Made by a program: the position numbers and the translations under genes. The notes beneath the pieces were generated by a model. It worked only from the letters and a program-made list of their open reading frames with translations, was not told the DNA's origin and ran no database searches. DNA of 62,396 bases from Streptomyces sp. 378 (GTDB taxonomy: Bacteria > Actinomycetota > Actinomycetes > Streptomycetales > Streptomycetaceae): positions 1 to 62,396 of the forward strand of contig NZ_JASKMS010000040.1 in assembly GCF_030124145.1 (NCBI RefSeq), read 5' to 3'. Below, piece by piece: positions 42,782 to 50,860 of this stretch (position 1 is the first letter of the stretch; each line of letters opens with the position of its first letter).

Positions 42782-43705
42782 ATTTCAGATAAGCCCCGAT
42801 TCCGCGCCCTCTCCCTCGGCGCGGGAGTTCAATCCAGCACGCTTCTCGCCCTGTCAGCCGATGGCATTCTCCCCAGGGTCGACTACGCGATTTTCGCCGA
42901 CACCGGATGGGAACCCGAAGCAGTTTATGCACACCTTGACCGCCTGGAAGAAGAGATAGCCGCGCCCGCCGGGATACCCGTACTCCGCGTGTCGGCCGGA
43001 AATATCCGCGACGACGCGCTGAACCCGGATCACCGGTTCGCATCCATGCCGCTCCACATCCTCAATCAGGACGGGCGACCTGGAATGACCCGGCGGCAGT
43101 GCACCGGCGAATATAAGGTAAAGCCGATCAAGCAGAAGGTTCGCGAACTACTCGGCTGCCCCTACCCGGCCCGCATCCCGAAGGGCGTTTTCGTCGAGCA
43201 GTGGGTAGGAATCTCCACGGACGAATTCCACCGCGCAAAGGACGCGGACGTCAAGTACATGCGTAACCGGCATCCCCTTCTGGACATGTCCTGGAGCAGG
43301 GCCGACTGCATGCGCTACCTGACCTCGCTCGGTCTCGCCGATACCCCGAAGTCGAGCTGCCTGGGATGCCCGTTCCACGGAAATGCGCAGTGGCGGAATA
43401 TCAGGGACACCTCTCCGTCCGAGTGGGCGGACGTCGTCGAATTCGACGCGGCCATCCGGCAGGGCAATGCCCGCGCCAACGCCACCGGCAACAGACTGCT
43501 CGGCGAGGCGTTCCTGCACCGCTCCCGCGTCCCGCTCAGCGAAGCCCCCATCGACCACGTCACCGCCGCCGAGCGGGCCGCCCTGCAGCCCGAGCTGGGC
43601 GACGCCGACGTGCTGGAGAACGGTGTCGAGGACGGCTGCTCGCCCTGGGCGTGCCGCGGCGACGCCGACGCGCTGACGCAGGACGACTTCGGGCTGGCCA
43701 CGTGA
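42782..43705 (+). CDS. PAPS-reductase-like PP-loop protein
   Basis: 307 residues if it starts at ATT 42782 (6 bases after AGGACAG, giving MSDKPRFRALSLGAGVQSS); ATG 42740, without a ribosome site, gives 321. PP-loop SLGAGVQSS at the start, then FADTGWEPEAVYAHLDRLEE, RRQCTGEYKVKPI and SCLGCPFHGNAQW with a Cys cluster. These are the marks of the phosphoadenosine phosphosulphate reductase-like family found in phages and mobile elements. It may activate a substrate by adenylation, or handle sulphur. It overlaps the cytosine methylase gene (GTGA). Confidence 0.78.
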   Translation: MSDKPRFRALSLGAGVQSSTLLALSADGILPRVDYAIFADTGWEPEAVYAHLDRLEEEIAAPAGIPVLRVSAGNIRDDALNPDHRFASMPLHILNQDGRPGMTRRQCTGEYKVKPIKQKVRELLGCPYPARIPKGVFVEQWVGISTDEFHRAKDADVKYMRNRHPLLDMSWSRADCMRYLTSLGLADTPKSSCLGCPFHGNAQWRNIRDTSPSEWADVVEFDAAIRQGNARANATGNRLLGEAFLHRSRVPLSEAPIDHVTAAERAALQPELGDADVLENGVEDGCSPWACRGDADALTQDDFGLAT

Positions 43706-44973
43706 TCCTCGACCTCTTCGCGGGGCCGGGCGGCTGGAGCAGGGCACTGCACGTCCTGGGCGTGCGCGACGTCGGGCTGGAATGGGATCAGTGGGCGTGC
43801 AAGACCCGTGCTGCGGCTGGGCAGTTGACCATCCGGTGCGACGTGGCGATGTATCCGACCTGGCCGTTCATCGGCCGCACCCGCGGTGTGATCGCCTCGC
43901 CGCCGTGTCAGGCGTGGAGCATGGCCGGCAAGCGCCTCGGCCTGGTCGACCAGCCGCTGGTGCACGCGGCCGTCGAGGATCTGGCCGCCGGGCGCGACAC
44001 CCGCGAACGCCTCCTCGCCGCCTGCCGCGACGAGCGCTCCCTGCTCGCCGCCGAGCCGATGCGCTACCTGTACGCCCTGAATACAGTCGGCGAGCCCGAC
44101 TGGGTCGCCATGGAAGAAGTACCGGACGTGCTGCCCTTGTGGAAGCAGTACGCGGCCGTCCTGCGCGGGTGGGGGTTTTCCGTCTGGTGCGGGATCCTCA
44201 ACGCCGCTGACTTCGGCGTCCCGCAGACCAGGAAGCGAGCGATCCTCCTGGCCTCCCGCGTCCGTACGGCACAGCCGCCCACGCCCACACATGCTCAACT
44301 CGACGAGCCGGAATCGCTGTTCGGTCCGGGCCGTGCCCGCTGGGTCAGCATGGCCGAAGCTCTGGGGTGGGGCGCGACCGACCGGCCCGTCCCCACCGTC
44401 TGCGCAGGCGGCGGGCCCGGAGGCGGCCCCGAACCGTTCCCGTCGGGCTCCCGCAAGACGCTGTCCGACGCCCGGGAGCGCGGCACCTGGATGCCCCGGC
44501 CGGACGGAGTGGTCCTGCAGTCCCGCCGCGAAGGCACGGGGTGGGCGGCCCGGCACGGCACCCGAGACACCCGTGCCGCCGACGCTCCGGCGCCCACGTT
44601 CACCGCCGAGACCCACCGCTGGTCCTGGTCCCTGCGCAGCAACAACCAGGCCAACGCCACCGTCCGTCCGCTGTCCGAGCCGGCCGGCACGCTGTTCTTC
44701 GGGCACCGCGCCAACGAGTGCACCTGGGTCGCCGAACCCGCCACACCGCCAGCCGAAGAAGCCGGTGCACCGGCCGTCCCCGAGCCGATCCGGATCACCG
44801 CCCGCGAGGCCGGCCTCCTGCAGACCTTCCCCGCCGACTACCCCTGGGCCGGCAACAAAGGCCAGCAGTTCTCCCAGATCGGCAACGCCGTTCCCCCGCT
44901 GCTCGCCGGCCACCTCCTCGCTCCACACCTCGGCGTCCCCCTCAACCCCGACGACTTCACCCTCGCCGCCTGA
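43702..44973 (+). CDS. C5-cytosine DNA methyltransferase
   Basis: 423 residues. Motif I VILDLFAGPGGWSRAL, motif IV SPPCQAWS with the catalytic Cys, motif VI-like MEEVPD (a variant of ENV), motif VIII QTRKRAILLASR, and motif X SQIGNAVPPLLAGHLLAP. The target-recognition region between VIII and X is about 170 residues. No endonuclease gene adjoins, so it is solitary or anti-restriction. GTG start fixed by GTGA overlap with the PAPS-like gene; the pair is probably coupled. Confidence 0.88.
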   Translation: MILDLFAGPGGWSRALHVLGVRDVGLEWDQWACKTRAAAGQLTIRCDVAMYPTWPFIGRTRGVIASPPCQAWSMAGKRLGLVDQPLVHAAVEDLAAGRDTRERLLAACRDERSLLAAEPMRYLYALNTVGEPDWVAMEEVPDVLPLWKQYAAVLRGWGFSVWCGILNAADFGVPQTRKRAILLASRVRTAQPPTPTHAQLDEPESLFGPGRARWVSMAEALGWGATDRPVPTVCAGGGPGGGPEPFPSGSRKTLSDARERGTWMPRPDGVVLQSRREGTGWAARHGTRDTRAADAPAPTFTAETHRWSWSLRSNNQANATVRPLSEPAGTLFFGHRANECTWVAEPATPPAEEAGAPAVPEPIRITAREAGLLQTFPADYPWAGNKGQQFSQIGNAVPPLLAGHLLAPHLGVPLNPDDFTLAA

Positions 44974-46097
44974 TGCCCCACACCCCCGCTCCCGCCCCCG
45001 ACGAAGATGACCTCGACGCCGTCCCACCGCCCCAGCCGGTGTTCCACGTCGAGCAGGCCCTCCTGGGGGCCCTCCTCCTCGAACCGCACCGCCTGGACGA
45101 CGTGAGCGGCATCGCCGCCGACTCGTTCTCCACCGCCGCGCACGCCGCCCTGTACACCGCGATCACCACCCTGCCGCGGCCCGACCCCGCCGAGCACGCG
45201 AAGAACACCAAGTGGCTCGACCGCGTGCTCGCCACCAGCCGGGAGCAGGCGCGCGGGCTGACCGCCCCCTACCTGCACGCCCTCGCCCAAGTCTGCCCCT
45301 GGCCCAGCCACGCCCCCGCCTACGCCCGGATGGTCGAGGCCGAGCACGCCCGCCGCCGCCTGCTGACGGCCGCCGAACGCCTCGTCCACACCGCCCACGA
45401 CGCCTCCCTCCCGCACCCCGTCCAGACGGTGCTCGCCGAGGCCGACGCGCTCGCCGCGGTCGTGGACGACATCGCGAACTGCTTCCCCCCGCGCTCCGGC
45501 GTCCTCCCCCGCACCTCGGCACCGCCCCCCGCTCTCGCCCCCGACCACACCGAGGCGGTCGAGGAGGAGCAACTCCTGCTCGCCACCGCCACCGCCCGCC
45601 CTGACGACATCGAAGCGGTCCGGTGGCTGGTCCCCGACGACCTCACCCTGCCGCTGCACGCCGGCCTGTGGCAGTGCCTGACCACCCTCGCCCACCGCAA
45701 CGAGCCCGTCGACCCCGTCACCGTCCTGTGGGAAGCCCAGCAGCGCGGCCTGCTGGACAACGGCAGTGAACCAGGCGAGGTCCTGCGCATGCTGGCCGAA
45801 CCGGCCGGATCCGTCGAGCACTGGGGCGAACGCGCCCTGCAGCGCTCCCTCCTGGCCACGGCCGAGCACACCGGCCGACGCATCGAGGCATACGCCGACG
45901 ACCCGGCGAACACCCCCTTCCAGCTCGTCGTCGGCGCCCGCAGAGCCCTCGCCGACATCGCCGCCGTCCGCACCCGCTGGCAGCACGCCACCGGAACCAC
46001 CCCGCCACAGCAGCGGCGACCGGCGCCCGCCACCCGCGCCGGGCCGCCGACCACCACGGCCGCACACGCCGCCCGGTCCACACGAGCAACCCGATAA
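44973..46097 (+). CDS. Protein with two DnaB N-terminal-like domains
   Basis: 374 residues; ATG overlaps the methylase stop by one base. Two copies of the replicative-helicase N-terminal domain: about 25-120 (QALLGALLLEPHRLDDVSGI, FSTAAHAALYTAITTL) and about 190-300 (EEQLLLATATARPDDIEAVR, LPLHAGLWQCLTTLAHRNEP). There is no Walker A or RecA-like domain, so it is not a helicase. It could bind DnaB or primase and redirect the host replisome (inference). Confidence 0.72.
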   Translation: MPHTPAPAPDEDDLDAVPPPQPVFHVEQALLGALLLEPHRLDDVSGIAADSFSTAAHAALYTAITTLPRPDPAEHAKNTKWLDRVLATSREQARGLTAPYLHALAQVCPWPSHAPAYARMVEAEHARRRLLTAAERLVHTAHDASLPHPVQTVLAEADALAAVVDDIANCFPPRSGVLPRTSAPPPALAPDHTEAVEEEQLLLATATARPDDIEAVRWLVPDDLTLPLHAGLWQCLTTLAHRNEPVDPVTVLWEAQQRGLLDNGSEPGEVLRMLAEPAGSVEHWGERALQRSLLATAEHTGRRIEAYADDPANTPFQLVVGARRALADIAAVRTRWQHATGTTPPQQRRPAPATRAGPPTTTAAHAARSTRATR

Positions 46098-46162
46098 CCC
46101 CGCACGTACACCGGTGGCCGGCGCCCAAGGCCCGGCCACCGGTGCAAGAGACGAGACCCCCT

Positions 46163-47527
46163 GTGACTCCCGCCATCGACGCCCATGTCCGCCTCGACAC
46201 CCACCCCACCCACCCGAGCGCCGTGCAGGCCCACCTCACCGGCAGCCAGGCCCACGTCGCTCTCACGGCTCTGGAGGCTGCCGACTGGAGCGTTGCCGCC
46301 ACCAACGTCCTGGTCCTGGCCCGCATCGATCACGAGGAGCCCTACTGGGCCGCCGACGCCGCCAAGCACCTGATCGCCGAAGGCATCACCGTCGAGATCA
46401 CCCCTCGGCTCCAGGAGGCCATCGACGAGGAATGGACCTGGGCGAACTACCCGATGCCCTGGTGCACCCGCAGCGAAATCCGCGAGGTCTCCAACCAGGC
46501 GCAGAAGATCCACGACGACATCCGCCACGGCCAACTCCTCATCCACGCCCACGCCCACGACGGCCACACCACCGTCGCGGTCGGCACATACCTCCACCCG
46601 GGCGGCAAGTCCGTCTACCTGCACGGCGAGGACCACCTGCGCCAGGTCGCCGACACCTTCGACTCACCCGCAAGCGCCCTGCTCGCCTTCGAGAAGGCTC
46701 ACGCGGACGGGATGCGCCCTGGGCCGGCGCCCCTGACCGATACCGAACGCGCCGCCATCGAAGCACGCTCCGTCTTCGACGTCACCACGGCCAAGCCCGA
46801 ACCCCGTCCGGAGCCGGAGACCGTCCCCGTCTACCTGGCCGATGCCGGCGACCACGACGCGCTCCTCGACACCTTCCTCGACGCGCACGGCGAGTTCGAG
46901 AAGTGGCGGACCTGGTCGGATGACACGACGCACGCCATCCACGAGTCGCAGACCATGCGTATCGAGCGCGTCCACGAAACCCCCGCCCATGAGACGGCCT
47001 GGACCGTGGCCGCCTACGAGACACCGGTCTCCGACCGCATGTGGGTCCTCACCGCGACCGGCGCCACTCCCGCCCCGGTGCTGCAGAGTCTGCTGATCCA
47101 CCTGGCCGACGGCGACGGCTGGGACACGGCCATTGGCGCCCCGGTGGACGAGAAGATGGTCACCGCGGCCACCCAGCCGCTCTTCGACGCCGGATGGAAG
47201 CACACCGTGGACGGGCGATGGATCCGCTGGACCTCCCCCGGCGGGGACGCGGGCGTCCAGTTCGACGCCTTCGCCGCACAACACGCGAGTCAGAACCTGG
47301 CCACCTGGACCATCTGGGCCGGGCCCGACCCGGACCGCCCCACCTGGGCCATCACCGCGTCCCCCCACACCCCGAGTCCGCTGCTGGCCGACCTCTCCGA
47401 AACTCTCGCCCACGAGACCGGCACGCGCCAGACGCAGCCGGGCCGTGAACACAGGACCCGCCTAGCCACCAGCGTGTCGGCGGCTCCGGCGGTCACGGCC
47501 GGCCGGCCCGCCAGTCGTTCACGCTGA
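46163..47527 (+). CDS. Large protein with DUF317-like C-terminal half
   Basis: 454 residues from GTG (alternative GTG 46142). N-terminal part alpha/beta (ALTALEAADWSVAATNVLVL, AAKHLIAEGITVEITPRLQE), middle acidic. The C-terminal half (about 240-430) has the DUF317 arrangement: ATQPLFDAGWKHTVDGRWIR, SPGGDAGVQFDAF, then TWAITASPHTPSPLLADLSE. Last gene of the plus-strand array, followed by repeat copy 3. Confidence 0.6.
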   Translation: MTPAIDAHVRLDTHPTHPSAVQAHLTGSQAHVALTALEAADWSVAATNVLVLARIDHEEPYWAADAAKHLIAEGITVEITPRLQEAIDEEWTWANYPMPWCTRSEIREVSNQAQKIHDDIRHGQLLIHAHAHDGHTTVAVGTYLHPGGKSVYLHGEDHLRQVADTFDSPASALLAFEKAHADGMRPGPAPLTDTERAAIEARSVFDVTTAKPEPRPEPETVPVYLADAGDHDALLDTFLDAHGEFEKWRTWSDDTTHAIHESQTMRIERVHETPAHETAWTVAAYETPVSDRMWVLTATGATPAPVLQSLLIHLADGDGWDTAIGAPVDEKMVTAATQPLFDAGWKHTVDGRWIRWTSPGGDAGVQFDAFAAQHASQNLATWTIWAGPDPDRPTWAITASPHTPSPLLADLSETLAHETGTRQTQPGREHRTRLATSVSAAPAVTAGRPASRSR

Positions 47528-47545
47528 TCATCGGCCCGCACGAGC

Positions 47546-47657
47546 GGGGCAACATAGCGCGGGATCGCCGGTTGGCCAAACCGGCGATCCCGCGCACCAT
47601 AGATAGTCCACCGCCACGCCCTGCCCGCACGTCGAGAGGCTCCTCCCACGACCGCAG
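47546..47657 (+). repeat. Operator/promoter-like inverted repeat, copy 3 of 4, with following leader
   Basis: Perfect 16-bp arms CGCGGGATCGCCGGTT (47558-47573) and AACCGGCGATCCCGCG (47579-47594) around GGCCA, then ACCATAGATAGTCC. Similarity to copy 4 goes on for another 45 bases, through a GAGAGG ribosome-like site to an ACG codon (47648) that opens a short reading frame. That frame runs into antisense of the next gene, so the original gene is lost. Confidence 0.72.
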
Positions 47658-47704
47658 ACACGACACGTAGCGCAGCCCGCCACAAGGCCGGCAGCGGCAG
47701 GCGA

Positions 47705-48601
47705 TCACGCCGCCGCGTAGCTTGCCCGGAACAGTTCCTGCGCCCGTTCCACGTCCCTCGGCGTACGCAGCTGCACCTCCAGATCACCCGTCCCGTGGTG
47801 ACCGAGACCGGACACGTCCCGGGTGAAGCCCGGAACAAGGTCGACGTCCCTCGGGTCGACCTTCAGGTACACCAGCAGCTTGCTGCGCTGCGGCGGGCAC
47901 AGGCAGGCGAAGTTCCGCAGCCGCTGATACGCCCGGTAGGTCTTGCGCTCCACCCGGTTCACGCCGTCCCCGAGCCCAAGCAGGACCTCGTCGACCGCAC
48001 CCGCCAACTCGCGCATCGACGCGCCCTGGACATCAGCCGCCGCCCGGGCAACCGCCCCGCGCCGTGCCCGGCGGGCCACCTGCATGCCGCCGCTCACGGA
48101 GGCCACGGTCTCAAGCCCGAGCAGGTCGCTGCCGAAGAGTCGGTAGCGGACCAGGTCGATCGACCTCCGGTGCTCGCGCACGGCATGCACGTCGTAGCGG
48201 GTGAAGTCGCCGGCGATGCAGATCAGGCGCGGTCCGCTCCACAGGACCTGGGACGCGGCCGTCACCCCGAGCCGGTCGCGGACCAGGTGCTCGAACTCCG
48301 CCCGGTGGTCCATCAGCCACGAGAGATAGAACAGACCCTGGTTGATGACGCCGGCGTCCGTGCCGTGCTTGTACTCCACGATGACCGGCGATCCGTTCTC
48401 GTCCAGCCCGAGCGAATCGATCCGGCCCCCGTGGACGGGCCCAGTGCTGTACTCGCTCACCAGGAACCGGACGCCCAGCAGCGTCTCCATGTGCGCCTCG
48501 ACGAGACTCTGCACATCGGCCTCGATCTCAGCAAGACGCGGCATGACCTCCGTCATGCCGCTATTCGTCGTGTCCGTGCGGAACAGCTTCAGGCCCAACA
48601 C
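47705..48601 (-). CDS. PD-(D/E)XK-like nuclease domain protein
   Basis: 298 residues from GTG 48601 (6 bases after GAGGAG; TTG 48598 also possible). Residues about 55-110 have the nuclease arrangement HGGRIDSLGLDENGSPVIVE followed by YKHGTDAGVINQGLFYLSWL, i.e. D, then E-x-K-like YK, as in DUF5655/NucS-related proteins. A C-terminal half with VERKTYRAYQRLRNFACLCP, KLLVYLKVDP and LEVQLRTPRDVERAQELF fits DUF5655. Probably a DNA-acting protein of repair or defence. The longer open start (48757) crosses promoter-like AT-richer sequence and was not used. Confidence 0.66.
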   Translation of the reverse strand: MLGLKLFRTDTTNSGMTEVMPRLAEIEADVQSLVEAHMETLLGVRFLVSEYSTGPVHGGRIDSLGLDENGSPVIVEYKHGTDAGVINQGLFYLSWLMDHRAEFEHLVRDRLGVTAASQVLWSGPRLICIAGDFTRYDVHAVREHRRSIDLVRYRLFGSDLLGLETVASVSGGMQVARRARRGAVARAAADVQGASMRELAGAVDEVLLGLGDGVNRVERKTYRAYQRLRNFACLCPPQRSKLLVYLKVDPRDVDLVPGFTRDVSGLGHHGTGDLEVQLRTPRDVERAQELFRASYAAA

Positions 48602-48810
48602 CTTCCCCTCCTCGGCTCGAAGACCACCAACGCCGATGAGGTGCGGGATTGTTTCCGCGAGAGACTTCGGGGGCGTGAAGATAATGTGAGACCCTACGTA
48701 CGGCCCGATCAGGGAGCGCTCGCGTCCCCCGGCACCGGGAATCCGCGATTCCCCCATGCGTCCCCCGCGACCTGGGGGACAGCGCCCGGAAGCTGCGTTT
48801 ACGCAGGTCA

Positions 48811-48853
48811 GCCCCCGTAGCTCAGTGGATAGAGCACGTGCCTTCTAAACACC
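48811..48853 (+). tRNA. 5' half of a tRNA-Arg(TCT)-like gene (remnant)
   Basis: GCCCCCGTAGCTCAGTGG and ATAGAGCA are the acceptor and D-arm of an Arg-type tRNA, followed by CCTTCTAAAC, an anticodon loop with TCT. After 48853 the anticodon stem is poor and no variable loop, T-arm (GTTCGAATC) or matching acceptor 3' strand follows. Not functional; likely a recombination or integration scar. Confidence 0.6.
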
Positions 48854-49173
48854 TGCTTTATCACCCTGAGCGGAACTACGCCTTAGCCCTGCCTCAGCAG
48901 TCAAACGCCTCGCCGTCGAGGGAATCGGCATGCCTCCGAGCTGAAGTCCAGCGCGCGTCTCCGACAGCTCCGTTGCAGCGTCCATGGCCGCGACTGAGCC
49001 AGCCACCTTCACTTCTCCTGCCGAGCTGCGTCTGTAGCGGCACGGCGCGGAGCGAGGCTGATGTTCTGCACGACCGTTGCTGTTCTGGGTGACGCGGTGA
49101 TCTACTGCATGCTCCGAAGTGGCTTTTGGGGGAACTGTGCGTGCAGGCCATTTTGCCGTGAATCGAAGGTCCA
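48854..49173. other. Intergenic, no gene recognised
   Basis: 320 bases with lower GC than the neighbours. No convincing reading frame, tRNA 3' half or hairpin. Ends with GAAGG before the GTG at 49174, so it must hold the promoter of the ABC-3C operon, which I cannot place with confidence. Confidence 0.4.
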
Positions 49174-50292
49174 GTGCCGTGCGTCAGTGCACACGAGGCG
49201 GCCGTGACTCTCGCGCCTGCTGACGGCGGTCGCCGGAGCAGGCGGGGGTTCGCATATCAGGATGCCGTCACGTTGCTGGACTGCCTGGACATGCTTGAAG
49301 GGCAGTGGACGGCGGTCTCGTGGGAGGACCTGGAGGACATCCTGTGTCATCGAGACGGCGCACCTGTATACCGGCAGGTCAAGACGATCGAGGAAGCCGG
49401 GACGCGCCACAGTATCGCCAACGTTTGCCGACCGGAGGAGAAGAAGGCCGCAGACAGCAGCTACCTGGGCAAGCTGTTTCTGGGCAAACCGCTGCCGGAC
49501 GGCACTCGGTTCACCTTCATCGTCAACGAGACGCCTCAGCGGGACCTTTATGAGTTTGTCGCGGAACGTGATCGTCCTCGCGGCCCTGTAAGCGCGGACG
49601 CCCGCGCGGACATCGTCAGGAGACTCGGAGCGGTACAACTGCCGGACAGCAGGGACATCGGATGGTGTGTCGACCGTCTGGACGTTTTGGTGGAGGCGCG
49701 CACCATCGACCAGGTCGAGGCCGAGGCCATGACGAGACTGGCGCCACTGGTGGAAGCACGCCTGGGCGAGAAACCGCTGTACGAGGAAGTCGAGGAGGTC
49801 ATGATCTGGCTGATCTCCCGGTACATAGCCCGCAGCGCACTTGAGCTGCGACCGAGAACCTTCACTGCGGACGACTTCGGCCGCGCCCTGGACGACAGCG
49901 TGCGCAGAGCAACTGGGCGACGGCGAGACGGTTCCACCGAACTGTTGATGAAACTCAAGTTCAAGCTGCGGGCTGCCGAAATACCTGAGCCCGAGGCGGA
50001 AGCCCAGCACGATGCCATGCTCGCCTACCGCCGGACCTACCGCGCCAGTGTCGGTACCCGTCGCCGCGCGTACGACGATTTGGCCGATCAGATCAACGCC
50101 ATCTGCACGCTCACGATGGCGAAACGACGCGCCGGACGTCTCGACGCCGGCTCGGCGGCGCACTTCGAGACGCTCGTGGCGGTGAGCGAGCTGCCCGAGG
50201 TGACCAGCCGGCAGTTCACCCTCGCTGAGGCCCACGCAGTGCTTTCCGACATCACGGCACGCTGCCAGAACAGGTACGCCGATGCCTCATAA
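49174..50292 (+). CDS. DUF4297-type dsDNA nuclease of an ABC-3C defence operon
   Basis: 372 residues from GTG, 4 bases after GAAGG. Residues 18-75 carry the DUF4297 signature: RSRRGFAYQDAVTLLDCLDM, WEDLEDILCHRDGAPVYRQV followed by K, i.e. GFxYQ, E/D, and QVK, a PD-(D/E)XK-like active site. The rest is helical. In ABC-three-component systems such a nuclease is the effector, held by the other two proteins. Overlaps the middle-component gene by 11 bases. Confidence 0.8.
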   Translation: MPCVSAHEAAVTLAPADGGRRSRRGFAYQDAVTLLDCLDMLEGQWTAVSWEDLEDILCHRDGAPVYRQVKTIEEAGTRHSIANVCRPEEKKAADSSYLGKLFLGKPLPDGTRFTFIVNETPQRDLYEFVAERDRPRGPVSADARADIVRRLGAVQLPDSRDIGWCVDRLDVLVEARTIDQVEAEAMTRLAPLVEARLGEKPLYEEVEEVMIWLISRYIARSALELRPRTFTADDFGRALDDSVRRATGRRRDGSTELLMKLKFKLRAAEIPEPEAEAQHDAMLAYRRTYRASVGTRRRAYDDLADQINAICTLTMAKRRAGRLDAGSAAHFETLVAVSELPEVTSRQFTLAEAHAVLSDITARCQNRYADAS

Positions 50293-50860
50293 GATCGGCA
50301 GCAGCGTGGTGCCCCCGCTGTATCGCGCCTGGGACCCGGACGACTCCCCCGACTTTCACGCAACACGGCTCCTGCTGCTCATCTACCTCTGTGGTGAGGA
50401 GCCCGGTCCCTACATCGAGGGACGGACGAAGTTCGCCAAGCTTGATTTCTTCGTGCGCTACCCAGGATTCCTGCAGCGGGCCCACACCGCGATGCCGGAA
50501 GCCGTCGATACTGAAACCGCGTTTCTCGCCCCCGACTCGTCCGAGGTCGAGGCACCGATGATCCGCTACCGCTACGGGCCCTGGGACCAGCGCTACCGGC
50601 AGTTCCTCGCCTTCCTCGTTGCCAGGGACCTCGTGACCATCACAAGCCACCGGGTTGAACGAGTGAAACTCAAAGCCGCCGGCAAGAGGACCGCACAACG
50701 CCTCACCGAGGCCGCCCAGTTCCAGCCGCTGGTGCGGCGCTGTCAGGCCATGCGAGGAAATCTGGCTGCGATGTCGGGTACTGACCTGAAAGACCTGATA
50801 TACGAGCTGTTCCCAGACGAGGTCGGCAACGCGCCCTTCCGGCAGGAGATCCGGCCATGA
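50282..50860 (+). CDS. ABC-3C middle component
   Basis: 192 residues, ATG overlapping the nuclease gene and ATGA overlap with the ATPase gene. EGRTKFAKLDFFVRYPGFLQ is the typical start of ABC-3C middle components, followed by YGPWDQRYRQFLAFLVARDL and a winged-helix-like end (VKLKAAGKRTAQRLTEAAQF). In the family it links the SMC-like ATPase to the effector. Confidence 0.78.
   Translation: MPHKIGSSVVPPLYRAWDPDDSPDFHATRLLLLIYLCGEEPGPYIEGRTKFAKLDFFVRYPGFLQRAHTAMPEAVDTETAFLAPDSSEVEAPMIRYRYGPWDQRYRQFLAFLVARDLVTITSHRVERVKLKAAGKRTAQRLTEAAQFQPLVRRCQAMRGNLAAMSGTDLKDLIYELFPDEVGNAPFRQEIRP

Noticed and set aside
48838..49092. 84-codon plus-strand frame after the tRNA half
   Set aside because: It begins inside the tRNA remnant and has no ribosome site or codon bias.
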